A stretch of DNA of 64,000 nucleotides, from positions 5,009,001 to 5,073,000 of the forward strand of contig NZ_CP136336.1 in the NCBI RefSeq assembly GCF_032681285.1. Direction: 5' to 3'. Shown in pieces: positions 55,934-64,000 of the stretch. The notes under the pieces are model-generated. The model did no database searches and was not told where the DNA came from. It worked only from the letters and a program-made list of their open reading frames with translations. The stretch's first letter is position 1; the number at the start of each line of letters is the position of its first letter. A program made the translations under genes and the position numbers. This stretch comes from Piscinibacter gummiphilus. GTDB taxonomy: Bacteria > Pseudomonadota > Gammaproteobacteria > Burkholderiales > Burkholderiaceae_C.

Positions 55934-56904
55934 GCGGGCGGCAGGCAGCCCAATCCGATCAGGGTCTCGCGCACGGCGTCGTCGAGCGGCGTGTGGGGCT
56001 CGGCGCCGAGCACGGCGACCAGCGCCTCGTTGCGCAACTGCAGCGGCTGCTGCCAGAGGTAGCGCATCTCCTTCAACTCGCGAAAGATGCGCACCACCGG
56101 CGCAAGCAGCGTCACCACCGGCCACGGGAAGCGCGCGATGCGGGGCGCGCGGCCGGTCTCGGCGAGCACCACACGCTGCACCGACTCGGCCATCTGCGCG
56201 CCGGTCGCGTCCCAATGCCCGGCCATGTGGAACCGCGCGAAGGCCGGCAGCGTGGCCTCGCGCTCCAGCAGCAAGACCATGGTGCGCGCCACGTCGGGCA
56301 GGTAGGCCCAGGCGTGGCCGGCCGCGCCAGGCTGCACTGCCGCACGCACCGGCTGGCCGCGTTTGACGACCCCCTGCGAGAACCAGCTGTTGCCCGCCTG
56401 CGGGCCGAAGAAGTCACCCGCCCGCACGACCAGGCTGCGCACGCCGTCGCGGGCCGCCGCTTCGAGCCGCTGCTCGAGGGCGACGCGCACCGCGCCCTTG
56501 CGCGTGTGGGGGTGCTGGGGCGCGTCTTCCGCGACGAGCGGGAACACCTCGGTGCCGTAGTTGTAGACCGTGCCCGGCAGCACGATGCGCGCCCCGGTGA
56601 CGCGCGCCGCGGCGATGGTGTTGGCCATCATCGGCAGCACCAGCTCGCCCCAGCGCTGGTAGGCCGGCGGGTTGACCGCGTGCACGATGGCCGAGGCGCC
56701 CTGCGCGGCGCGCAGCACATCGGCCGCGTTCATCGCGTCGCCCTCCAGCCACTCGATGCCGTCGTCGCGGCCGGTCACGCGGTTGAGCTGGCGCACCAGC
56801 CCCTTCACCCGCCAGCCCGCGCGGCGCAGCTGCCGTGCCACCTCGCCGCCGATGCCCCCGGTCGCGCCCAGCACCAGCGCCGTCTTTCCGTGTTGCGTGT
56901 CCAT
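55891..56904 (-). CDS. NAD(P)-binding epimerase/dehydratase-like protein
   Basis: A 337-residue extended short-chain dehydrogenase-type protein. The dinucleotide motif LVLGATGGIGGEVARQL is near residues 9-25, followed by ASAIVHAVNPPAYQRW and LPGTVYNYG. The start MDTQHGKTALVLG at 56904 is supported by the motif position. It is divergent from a LysR regulator and probably regulated by it. The substrate is unknown. Confidence 0.85.
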   Translation of the reverse strand: MDTQHGKTALVLGATGGIGGEVARQLRRAGWRVKGLVRQLNRVTGRDDGIEWLEGDAMNAADVLRAAQGASAIVHAVNPPAYQRWGELVLPMMANTIAAARVTGARIVLPGTVYNYGTEVFPLVAEDAPQHPHTRKGAVRVALEQRLEAAARDGVRSLVVRAGDFFGPQAGNSWFSQGVVKRGQPVRAAVQPGAAGHAWAYLPDVARTMVLLLEREATLPAFARFHMAGHWDATGAQMAESVQRVVLAETGRAPRIARFPWPVVTLLAPVVRIFRELKEMRYLWQQPLQLRNEALVAVLGAEPHTPLDDAVRETLIGLGCLPPAQPSARQASTQAHA

Positions 56905-57002
56905 CGTCTTGCTCCTCGTGGGTGTTGCGATGGACAGCAGTGTGGGCAGCAACCCGCTCAAAAGGAATTGCCGAACATCGTGGTGCAGCCATACATTTCT
57001 GC

Positions 57003-57905
57003 ATGGCCCAGGACACCCCCGGCTGGGAACTCTTCCGCACCTTCCTCGGCGTGCTGCAAGCCGGCTCGCTCTCGGCCGCCGCGCGTGAGCTGGGCCTCAC
57101 GCAGCCCACTGCGGGCCGGCACGTGGCGGCGCTGGAGAAGGCGCTCTCGCTCACGCTTTTCACGCGCTCGCAGACGGGCCTCCTGCCCACCGACGCCGCC
57201 CGCGCGCTGCAGCCCTATGCGGAAAGCATGGCGGCCACCGCCGCGGCCTTGCAGCGCGAAGCCAGCAGCCAGGCCGACAGCCTCGAGCGGGTGCGTGGCG
57301 CGGTGCGCATCACCGCCAGCGAAGTGATCGGCGTGGAGGTGCTGCCCCCGATCCTGGCCCGGCTTCGGCAGCAGCAGCCCGGGCTCGTGGTCGAACTGGT
57401 CATCAGCAACCGCCTGCAGGACCTGCTCCACCGCGAGGCCGACATCGCGGTGCGCATGACCCCGCCTCACCACGAAGCGTTGATCGCTCAGCGCCTCGGC
57501 GGCATCGAACTCGGCATGCACGCCCACCGCGACTACCTCGCCCGGCGCGGCACGCCGCGCACCGAAGCCGAGCTGCTGGGGCACGACCTGATCGGCTTCG
57601 ACACCGAGACGCCGTTCATCCGCGCGCTCGCCCGATCGATCGGGGCGGTGAAGCGCGACGCCTTCGCGCTGCGCACCGACAACGACCTGGCGCAACTCGC
57701 GGCCATCCGCGCCGGTCACGGCATCGGCTTCTGCCAGGTCGGATTGGCAAAACGGCATGGCGCGCTGGTGCGCGTCATGCCGAAACGGTTTGCCTTCAAG
57801 CTGGACACCTGGCTCGCGATGCACGAAGACCTGCGGGCGAGCCCGCGTTGCCAGGTGACCTTCCAGGCCCTGGCCGAAGGGCTCAGGGCCTACATCGAGG
57901 GCTGA
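57003..57905 (+). CDS. LysR-family transcriptional regulator
   Basis: A 300-residue regulator: HTH LFRTFLGVLQAGSLSAAARELGLTQPTAGRHVAALEKALSLTLF, then effector domain beginning RGAVRITASEVIGVEVLPPIL. The start MAQDTPGWELF at 57003 is one of several open upstream. It diverges from the epimerase-like gene across 98 bases and converges on yccA. Confidence 0.9.
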   Translation: MAQDTPGWELFRTFLGVLQAGSLSAAARELGLTQPTAGRHVAALEKALSLTLFTRSQTGLLPTDAARALQPYAESMAATAAALQREASSQADSLERVRGAVRITASEVIGVEVLPPILARLRQQQPGLVVELVISNRLQDLLHREADIAVRMTPPHHEALIAQRLGGIELGMHAHRDYLARRGTPRTEAELLGHDLIGFDTETPFIRALARSIGAVKRDAFALRTDNDLAQLAAIRAGHGIGFCQVGLAKRHGALVRVMPKRFAFKLDTWLAMHEDLRASPRCQVTFQALAEGLRAYIEG

Positions 57906-57908
57906 CGC

Positions 57909-58598
57909 TTACTCGTCGCGCCCGCCGAAGATGCCGAACAGCGCCAGCAGCGACTGGAACACGTTGTACAGGCTCAGGTACACGCCCAGCGTGGCGGTGA
58001 TGTAGTTCGTCTCATGCCCGTCTTGCACACGCTTGAGGTCGTGCAGGATGAAGGCCGAGAAGATGCCGATGGCGAGCACCGACAGCGTGATCATCAGCGC
58101 AGGCGACTTCAGGAAGATGTTGGCAATGCCTGCCACCAGCAACATGATCGCGCCGATGAAGAGCCACTTGCCCATGCTGGACAGGTCGCGCTTGATCACC
58201 GACGACAGCATCGCCATGCCGAGGAAGATCGCGCCCGTGCCGGCGAAGGCCATCATGATGAGACCGGCGCCGTTGGCGAGGCCGAGCACCATGCCGACCA
58301 TGCGCGACAGCATCAGGCCCATGAAGAAGGTGAAGCCGAGCAGGATGGGCACGCCGGCCGACGAGTTCTTCGTCTTCTCGATGGCGAACATGAAGCCGAA
58401 GGCACCGCCCAGGAAGACCACCAGGCTCACCATCGGCGACATGGCCGCGGCGATGCCGGTGGCCACGCCAATCCAGGCGCCGAGCACCGTGGGCACCATC
58501 GAGAGCGCGAGCAGCCAGTAGGTGTTGCGCAGGACCTTGTTGCGCTCCTGCGGCGAGGTGACGGCCTGGCCGTAGACCTGTTGAATGTCGTAGTTCAT
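57909..58598 (-). CDS. Bax inhibitor-1/YccA family membrane protein
   Basis: A 229-residue protein with seven predicted membrane segments, beginning MNYDIQQVYGQAVTSPQERNKVLRNTYWLLALSMVPTVLGA. The conserved late segment ILHDLKRVQDGHETNYITATLGVYLSLYNVFQSLLALFG belongs to the BI-1 family. In E. coli YccA modulates FtsH proteolysis. It lies downstream of terC on the same strand with a 40-base gap. Confidence 0.93.
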   Translation of the reverse strand: MNYDIQQVYGQAVTSPQERNKVLRNTYWLLALSMVPTVLGAWIGVATGIAAAMSPMVSLVVFLGGAFGFMFAIEKTKNSSAGVPILLGFTFFMGLMLSRMVGMVLGLANGAGLIMMAFAGTGAIFLGMAMLSSVIKRDLSSMGKWLFIGAIMLLVAGIANIFLKSPALMITLSVLAIGIFSAFILHDLKRVQDGHETNYITATLGVYLSLYNVFQSLLALFGIFGGRDE

Positions 58599-58638
58599 GA
58601 CGACTCCTTTGCTAGTTAAGAAAACAGCGGAAGACTCA

Positions 58639-59385
58639 TCACGCAGCCAGCGCCCGCCGCTTGTTCCGGGCGCGGATGTTCAAAGCTTCGACAGCCAGCG
58701 AGAAGGCCATCGCGGCGTAGATGTAACCCTTGGGCACGTGCACGTCGAAGGCCTCGGCGGTGAGCGCCATGCCCACCATCACCAGGAAGGCCAGCGCCAG
58801 CACCTTGACCGACGGATGGCGGTCGACGAATTCGCCGATCGGCTTGGCCGCGAAGAGCATCACGGCCACGGCGGCGATCACGGCCGCCACCATCACGCCG
58901 ATCTCGTCGACCATGCCCACCGCCGTGATCACCGAGTCGAGGGAGAACACGATGTCGATGATGGCGATCTGGCCGATGATGGCCCAGAACAGCTTGCCGC
59001 CCACCGACTTGATGACAGCGTCGTCGGTCTTGGGCGGGCCATCCTGCTCGCGCGCCTCGACCTCGATGAAGATCTCGTGCGTGGCCTTGTAGAGCAGGAA
59101 GAGGCCACCCAGCAGCAGCACGATGTCGCGCCCGCTGATGCCTTGGCCGGCCACGGTGAAGAGGTCGGCGGTGAGGCTCATCACCCAGCTCAGCGAGAAG
59201 AGCAGCGCCAGGCGGCTCAGCATCGCGAAGCCGAGGCCGAGCCGGCGCGCCATGTCGCGCTGTTGCGCCGGCAGGCGGCCCACCAGGATCGAGATGAAGA
59301 TGATGTTGTCGACCCCGAGCACGATCTCGAGGGCGGTGAGCATCGCGAACGCGATCCAGAGGTTGGGGTCGAGAAGGAATTCCAT
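58639..59385 (-). CDS. TerC-family integral membrane protein
   Basis: A 248-residue protein with about seven membrane segments. The family motifs FAMLTALEIVLGVDNIIFISILVGRLP and AIIGQIAIIDIVFSLDSVITAVGMVDEI carry the acidic residues thought to bind metal. TerC-type proteins are linked to manganese export or tellurite response. It diverges from a NhaR-like regulator. Confidence 0.93.
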   Translation of the reverse strand: MEFLLDPNLWIAFAMLTALEIVLGVDNIIFISILVGRLPAQQRDMARRLGLGFAMLSRLALLFSLSWVMSLTADLFTVAGQGISGRDIVLLLGGLFLLYKATHEIFIEVEAREQDGPPKTDDAVIKSVGGKLFWAIIGQIAIIDIVFSLDSVITAVGMVDEIGVMVAAVIAAVAVMLFAAKPIGEFVDRHPSVKVLALAFLVMVGMALTAEAFDVHVPKGYIYAAMAFSLAVEALNIRARNKRRALAA

Positions 59386-59432
59386 CGCTTGGAATCTAGG
59401 CGTTCCGACACTTCGCGTAAAGTCGCGATTTT

Positions 59433-59469
59433 GGAAGCATGACTTCTAGAAAACGGAAGCATGAACTTC
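59433..59469 (+). repeat. Duplicated start-codon region of the NhaR-like gene
   Basis: GGAAGCATGA-CTTC (59433-59446) is repeated as GGAAGCATGAACTTC (59455-59469), 22 bases apart. The second copy contains the true ATG at 59461. Each copy also forms a GAAG/CTTC dyad. It may be an autoregulatory operator or the trace of a small tandem duplication. Confidence 0.4.
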
Positions 59470-60351
59470 AAACACCTCTATTACTTCTGGGCCACCGCCA
59501 AGGCGGGCGGGGTGATGCGCGCCGGCGAGCAGCTGCACACCACCCCGCAGACGCTCTCGACCCAGATCAAGCTGCTCGAAGAACGGCTCGGTTGCGCGCT
59601 CTTCCGCAAGAAGGGCCGCCACCTGGAGCTGACCGAAGAGGGCCGCACCGCGCTCGGCTATGCCGACCAGATCTTCGCGCTGAGCACCGAGCTCGAAGCC
59701 GCCATCGGCCGCGCCGGCACGGCGGGCGCGGTGCTGCCCTTCCGCGTGGGCATCGCCGATCAGGTGCCCAAAGCCATTGCCTACCGGCTGATCGAGCCGG
59801 CGCTGCGCGTGCCCAACACCCGCCTCATCGGCCACGAGGGCAAGCTGCAAGACCTTTTGGGCCAGCTCTCGGTGCACCGGCTCGACCTCGTGCTCGCCGA
59901 CGAGCCGATGGGCAAGTCGGTGAGCGTGAAAGCCTACAACCATCCGCTCGGCACGACCGCCATGAGCTTCTTCGCGGCGCCTGCCCTCAAGCGCTCGCTG
60001 AAAGGCGCGTTTCCCAAATGCCTCGACGGCGCGCCCTTTCTCTCGCAAGGCTCTTCGTCGGCGATGCGACAGCGGCTCGATCTGTGGCTGGCCGAGCAGG
60101 GACTGCACCCGCGCGTGGTCGGTGAGTTCGACGACGCCGCCCTGATGAAGGCCTTCGGGCGCGAAGGCCAGGGTGTCTTCATGTCGCCCACGGTGCTCGA
60201 CGACGAGACCTGCGAGCAATACGGCGTGAAAGTGCTGGGCCGCACCGAGGCGCTGGTGGAAGAGTTCTACGCGATCTCGGTGGAGCGGCGCATCACGCAC
60301 CCCTGCGTGGTGGCAATCACCGAAGCAGCGCGCGGGCGCTTCCTCGCGTAG
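59461..60351 (+). CDS. NhaR-like LysR transcriptional activator
   Basis: A 296-residue regulator beginning MNFKHLYYFWATAKAGGVMRAGEQLHTTPQTLSTQIKLLEERLG, the characteristic NhaR-type HTH. The effector domain follows (RVGIADQVPKAIAYRLIEPAL). In E. coli NhaR activates sodium/proton antiporter and pga genes; no antiporter is here. The divergent terC-yccA genes are the likely neighbours under its control. Confidence 0.88.
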   Translation: MNFKHLYYFWATAKAGGVMRAGEQLHTTPQTLSTQIKLLEERLGCALFRKKGRHLELTEEGRTALGYADQIFALSTELEAAIGRAGTAGAVLPFRVGIADQVPKAIAYRLIEPALRVPNTRLIGHEGKLQDLLGQLSVHRLDLVLADEPMGKSVSVKAYNHPLGTTAMSFFAAPALKRSLKGAFPKCLDGAPFLSQGSSSAMRQRLDLWLAEQGLHPRVVGEFDDAALMKAFGREGQGVFMSPTVLDDETCEQYGVKVLGRTEALVEEFYAISVERRITHPCVVAITEAARGRFLA

Positions 60352-60352
60352 G

Positions 60353-60997
60353 TCAGACCTGCGTCAGCTCCTGGCGCACTGCGTACAACGCCAGCTCGAC
60401 GTCGTTGCGCACGCCCGTCTTCTCGAGGATGCGTGCGCGGTAGGTGCTGACGGTGTTGGACGACAGCGCCAGCTGTTCGGCGATCTCGCCCACGCTGCGG
60501 CCCTGGCTCAGCAGTCGGAACACCTGGTACTCGCGGTGCGACAGGCGCTCGTGCAGCGGCTTGTCTTCGGTGTGGCCGGCGCCAATGGCACTCGCCAGGT
60601 GCTCGGCCACGGTCGGCGTGATGAACATGCCGCCCGCCGCCACCTTGCGGATGGCCGAGATCATCTGCTCGGAGTCGGCGCTCTTGTTGAGATAGCCCAC
60701 CGCGCCGAGCTTCATGCTGCGCACCGCGTACTGCTTGTCGGGGTAGGTGCTGAGCATCAGCACCGGGAGCTTCGGGTATTCGCTCTTCATCTGGCGCAGC
60801 ACGTCGAGGCCGTCGCGGTGGGGCATCGCGATGTCCATGAGCACCACGTCGATGCCACCTTGCCGCACACGCGCGAGCGCTTCCGGGCCGTTGGCCGCTT
60901 CGAACGCGACCTCGATGTCGGGCGCATCGGCAAGCACCTGGCGGATGCCCTGGCGCACGATCAGGTGGTCGTCACAGATCAGCACGTGGATGGTCAT
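60353..60997 (-). CDS. NarL/FixJ-family response regulator
   Basis: A 214-residue regulator: receiver domain with DD at 9-10, phospho-acceptor D55 in VVLMDIAMPHRDG and K104-type lysine in YLNKSADS. The LuxR-type HTH follows (LSHREYQVFRLLSQGRSVGEIAEQLALSSNTVSTYRARILEK). It overlaps the upstream PAS kinase gene by four bases and is its partner. Confidence 0.93.
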   Translation of the reverse strand: MTIHVLICDDHLIVRQGIRQVLADAPDIEVAFEAANGPEALARVRQGGIDVVLMDIAMPHRDGLDVLRQMKSEYPKLPVLMLSTYPDKQYAVRSMKLGAVGYLNKSADSEQMISAIRKVAAGGMFITPTVAEHLASAIGAGHTEDKPLHERLSHREYQVFRLLSQGRSVGEIAEQLALSSNTVSTYRARILEKTGVRNDVELALYAVRQELTQV

Positions 60998-62199
60998 GGG
61001 GCCTCCGTCGGCAAGGGCATGGTCAGGCGCACATACGTGCCCACGCCCGGCACGCTGTCGATGGTGAGCTGCCCGCCGAAGTGCCCGGCACGCTCGCGCA
61101 TGCCCATCACGCCATAGCTGCGCGGGGCGTCGAGCGCTTCGCGGGTGGCGCCCACGCCATCGTCGCGCACCTCGAGGTGCAGCACGGGCGCTGGCGGGCC
61201 ATCGACATACAGGCGGATGTGCACCCAGCGCGCACGCGCATGCCGCGCCACGTTGCTCAGCATCTCCTGGAAGATGCGGAAGACCGCGATCGCCCAGCGC
61301 TCGCCCTGCGGGCCCGTGGGCGCCTCGACGCCGTGGTGCACATGCACCTGCAACTCATGCTGCAGCTCGGTGGCCTCGATGAACTCCTGCGCCTGCCATT
61401 CAAGCGCCGCCCAGAGGCCCTGGTGGTCGAGGATGCTCGGGCGCAGGTCGGTGATGATGCGGCCGAGGTTGTCGACGGCGCGGTCGATCAGCGTGCCCAT
61501 GCCCTCGCACTTGGCCGCCAGCGGCGGGCGGTCGTCGACACGCTTGTGCAGCCAGTTCACGTCCATCTTCAACGCGACCAGCAGCGAGCCCAGCTCGTCG
61601 TGGATCTCGCGGGCGATGCGGGTGCGCTCTTCTTCTCGCACCGTCTCCAGGTAGGCCGAGAGCTCGCGCAACTGGCCGAGCGCGTGGGTCAACGCGTGCG
61701 TGCGCTCTTCGACCCGCCGCTCCAGCTCTTCATGCGCCTGGCGCAGCTCGACCTCGGCCCGCTTGCGCTCGGTGATGTCGACGATGGTGACCACCGCGCC
61801 CTGCACCACGCCACCGTCGATTACCGGGTGCGACGAGTACTCGGCGCTGAAGGCGCTGCCATCGGCCCGCCACAGCACTTCGCTGTCGATGCGGCAGGGC
61901 AGGCCGCGCCGGAAGGCGTTGAAGATCGGGCAGTCGCACTCGGGGTAGTGGCGCCCGTCGGCATGCGTGTGGTGGATGAGCTCGTGCATGTTGCGGCCAT
62001 GCACTTGCTCGGTGCGGTAGCCCAGCATCTCGGCCGCCGCGCGGTTGACGAAGGTGCACCGGCCGTCCATGTCGATGCCGAAGATGCCCTCGCCGGTGGA
62101 TTCGAGCAGCAGTTGCAGGCGCTCGCTCCAGGCTGCATTCGGCTGCAGCGCGTGAGGCGCCACGACGGGCAGCAAGGAACGGCTCAACTCGGACAACAT
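60994..62199 (-). CDS. PAS-domain histidine kinase (HisKA_3 type)
   Basis: A 401-residue soluble kinase. One PAS domain spans about 25-145, with the cysteine-bearing insert HYPECDCPIFNAF (84-96). A coiled coil follows, then HisKA_3 with H200 in REEERTRIAREIHDELGSLL. The ATPase G box is DDGVGATREALDAPRSYGVMGMRERA. Without membrane segments it senses an internal signal; the cysteines suggest redox or metal sensing, which is inference. The start MLSELSRS is at 62199. Confidence 0.9.
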   Translation of the reverse strand: MLSELSRSLLPVVAPHALQPNAAWSERLQLLLESTGEGIFGIDMDGRCTFVNRAAAEMLGYRTEQVHGRNMHELIHHTHADGRHYPECDCPIFNAFRRGLPCRIDSEVLWRADGSAFSAEYSSHPVIDGGVVQGAVVTIVDITERKRAEVELRQAHEELERRVEERTHALTHALGQLRELSAYLETVREEERTRIAREIHDELGSLLVALKMDVNWLHKRVDDRPPLAAKCEGMGTLIDRAVDNLGRIITDLRPSILDHQGLWAALEWQAQEFIEATELQHELQVHVHHGVEAPTGPQGERWAIAVFRIFQEMLSNVARHARARWVHIRLYVDGPPAPVLHLEVRDDGVGATREALDAPRSYGVMGMRERAGHFGGQLTIDSVPGVGTYVRLTMPLPTEAP

Positions 62200-62265
62200 G
62201 CACAACCTCGGGGGGCACGAACTCCCCACCGCAGTGCAAGGGTCGTGCCACACCTCGAAGAAGGC

Positions 62266-63525
62266 TCAGCGCAGGAAATCGCGCCCCATCATGAAGACCG
62301 CGGCGCTCATCAACGCCACCGAGGCCCAGCCGAGAAAGCGTGTCTTGCGGCGCACCGGCAGCGGCCCCATCACCTCACGCTTGCCCGACAGCACCATCAT
62401 CGCCACCATGATCGGCACCGAGACCACGCCATTGACGACAGCGCTCCAGTACAGCGCTTTCATCGGGTCGACGGAGGTGAAGTCGAGCCCAGTGCCCACC
62501 AGCGTGGCCACGGTGATGATGGCGTAGAACTTCTTGGCCTCGTACCAGCGGCGCTCCAGCCCCTCGTCCCACCCGAAGGCCTCGGCCACGGCGTAAGCGG
62601 CAGACGACGCGAGCACCGGCACGGCCAGCAGGCCGGTGGCGATGATGCCGACAGCAAAGAGCACGAAGGCGAGGTCGCCGGCGAGCGGGCGCAGGGCCTG
62701 CGCCGCCTGAGCGGCCGTCTCTACGCTGGTGATGCCGGCGGTGTGCAGGACCACGGCGCCCATCAACATCACGCAGAAGGCGATGCCGTTGGAGAACACC
62801 ATGCCGATGAGGGTGTCGAGCCGCACTCGCCGCAGCGCCCGCAGCACCGCGCCTGGCGCTTCGTTGCCGGCGACGATGCCATGCAAGCGCATCTCCTCGA
62901 CCTCTTGCGAGGCCTGCCAGAAGAACAGGTAAGGCGAGATCGTGGTGCCCAGGATGGCCACGATCGTCATCCAGAAGGCCGAACTCGCCTCCAGCCGCGG
63001 CACCACCAGGTCATGCACCACGCGCGCCCACGGCACCTGCACGGTGAACACTGCCAGCACATAAACGAAGAGGCTGAGCGTGAGCCACTTCAGGAGCGGC
63101 GCGAGGCGGCGGTACGGCACGAACACCTGCAGCAACACCGTGAGCACGCCGAACACCGCCGCATGGAAGTGCTCGCCGCCGCCCACCACCATCTGCAGTG
63201 CCTCGCCCATCGCGGCGATGTCGGCGGCGATGTTGATGGTGTTGGCGGCGAGCAGCAGCGCCACGATCAGCAGCACGAACCATCGCGGCGCATGCAACCG
63301 CAGGTTGGCCGCGATGCCACGGCCCGACTGGCGGCCGATGCGCGCACTCACCAGTTGGATGGCCACCATGAACGGAAGCGAAAGGAACACCGTCCACAGG
63401 ATGCCGGTGCCGAACTGCGCACCGGCCTGGGTGTAGGTGGCGATGCCGGAGGGGTCGTCGTCGGCGGCGCCCGTCACCACCCCTGGCCCCACATGGCGCA
63501 AGAACGAGGGCAGCCCGAGACGCAT
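62266..63525 (-). CDS. NRAMP-related divalent metal transporter
   Basis: A 419-residue transporter with about eleven membrane helices. The TM1 metal-site motif reads DDDPSG (22-27) instead of DPGN, and TM6 reads TTISPYL (194-200) without the methionine of the MPH motif. This resembles NRAMP-related proteins rather than classical MntH, so specificity for Mn cannot be assumed. A GAAGG ribosome-binding site stands five bases before the ATG at 63525. It follows the EamA-like gene after 11 bases. Confidence 0.85.
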   Translation of the reverse strand: MRLGLPSFLRHVGPGVVTGAADDDPSGIATYTQAGAQFGTGILWTVFLSLPFMVAIQLVSARIGRQSGRGIAANLRLHAPRWFVLLIVALLLAANTINIAADIAAMGEALQMVVGGGEHFHAAVFGVLTVLLQVFVPYRRLAPLLKWLTLSLFVYVLAVFTVQVPWARVVHDLVVPRLEASSAFWMTIVAILGTTISPYLFFWQASQEVEEMRLHGIVAGNEAPGAVLRALRRVRLDTLIGMVFSNGIAFCVMLMGAVVLHTAGITSVETAAQAAQALRPLAGDLAFVLFAVGIIATGLLAVPVLASSAAYAVAEAFGWDEGLERRWYEAKKFYAIITVATLVGTGLDFTSVDPMKALYWSAVVNGVVSVPIMVAMMVLSGKREVMGPLPVRRKTRFLGWASVALMSAAVFMMGRDFLR

Positions 63526-63536
63526 GTGCGCCTTCT

Positions 63537-64000
63537 TCAGGCCACCCGGGCCCGCCAGCGCGGCCACATCACGTTGAGCGCCAAGCCACACAGCACCAGG
63601 GCCGCGGCCAGCAACTTCCAGCCCGGCAGTGATTCGCCCAGCCACCAGCTCGATGCGGCCATACCGAACACCGGCACCAAGAGCGCCATCGGCGTGATGC
63701 TCGCCGCGGGGTGGCGCGAGAGCAGCCATCCCCAGGCCGCGTAGCCAAAGAGCGTGTTGCCGACCGACTGCCACACGACCGCGGCCCAGGTCGCCGCATC
63801 GGCGTTCACCACGCCGGCCTCGATGGCCGGCCAGCCTTCCACCCACAACGAGAGCGCGAGCAGCGGCGGCACGGCCGCAGCGCTCGACCACACCACATAC
63901 GCCAGCATGTTCACCTGGCCTGCGCGCTTGCTCACGATGTTGGCGCAGGCCCAGGAGAAGGCGGCTGCCAGCACCATGAGGAGCCCGGCCACCGTGGCAT
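63537..64000 (-). CDS. EamA/DMT-family transporter, C-terminal part (cut by window edge)
   Basis: The visible 154 codons give the second EamA half: MVLAAAFSWACANIVSKRAGQ, SVGNTLFGYAAWGWLLSRHPAASITPMALLVPVFGMAASSWWLGE and a last membrane segment LLAAALVLCGLALNVM. The frame runs off the window, so the first half lies beyond 64000; an ATG at 63992 is probably internal. Such transporters export amino acids or metabolites (RhtA/YdcZ type). Confidence 0.85.
   Translation of the reverse strand, partial: ATVAGLLMVLAAAFSWACANIVSKRAGQVNMLAYVVWSSAAAVPPLLALSLWVEGWPAIEAGVVNADAATWAAVVWQSVGNTLFGYAAWGWLLSRHPAASITPMALLVPVFGMAASSWWLGESLPGWKLLAAALVLCGLALNVMWPRWRARVA

Overview
The window looks like a chromosomal segment of a GC-rich betaproteobacterium of the order Burkholderiales, most likely the Leptothrix/Rubrivivax/Methylibium type of lineage. 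The evidence is the gene order of the ribosomal and RNA polymerase cluster, the protein sequences, strong GC bias at third codon positions, and a trp operon followed by ung. This placement is inference from sequence character, not from a database search. About 74 protein genes and four tRNA genes can be supported. No rRNA, insertion sequence, prophage or CRISPR array was seen.

Positions 1-21400 are almost entirely on the minus strand and encode the translation and transcription core. In the direction of transcription they run: tRNA-Tyr, tRNA-Gly, tRNA-Thr, tuf copy 2, tRNA-Trp, secE, nusG, rplK, rplA, rplJ, rplL, rpoB, rpoC; then the str and S10 clusters rpsL, rpsG, fusA, tuf copy 1, rpsJ, rplC, rplD, rplW and the first codons of rplB. 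The two tuf genes encode identical proteins. A strong promoter and a single PIN-domain gene of opposite orientation sit between rpoC and rpsL. The intercistronic regions are rich in hairpins, attenuator-like terminators, an extra promoter before rplC and boxA-like motifs, as expected for autoregulated ribosomal operons.

Positions 21400-27000 hold ung and a tryptophan operon, trpE-trpG-(threonine aldolase)-trpD-trpC-ung, with a possible Trp-containing leader peptide ahead of trpE. From 27000 to 34600 there are mixed housekeeping genes: a secreted chalcone-isomerase-like protein, gph, rpe, apaG, cysE, mltA, a globin, several very small proteins, a GGDEF diguanylate cyclase and a DUF454 membrane protein.

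Positions 34600-38900 form a cyanate-utilisation operon (Tat-exported binding protein, permease, ATPase, cyanase cynS, and a DUF1348 NTF2-like protein). Two identical-architecture dyads lie in tandem upstream of it. From 38900 to 45100 there are an SGNH esterase lipoprotein, a VanX-like dipeptidase, a large beta-propeller lipoprotein, and a Ku gene overlapping a MerR/TPR protein gene. After these come a DM13 protein and an Spy-like protein.

Positions 45100-64000 carry signalling and metabolic genes. These include a CpxR/CpxA-like two-component pair next to the Spy-like protein, a fatty-acid hydroxylase, a DUF962 protein, an Aer-like chemoreceptor and a thioredoxin. They also include three LysR regulators with divergent targets, an L,D-transpeptidase-like protein, an aldo-keto reductase, an Lrp regulator, YccA and TerC membrane proteins, a PAS histidine kinase with a NarL-type regulator, an NRAMP-related transporter, and the end of an EamA exporter gene cut by the window edge. 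The most interesting unexplained signals are the tandem dyads upstream of the cyanate operon, the hairpin-rich stretch with a terminator at 47222-47386, the Ku-MerR/TPR pair and the possible trp leader peptide.
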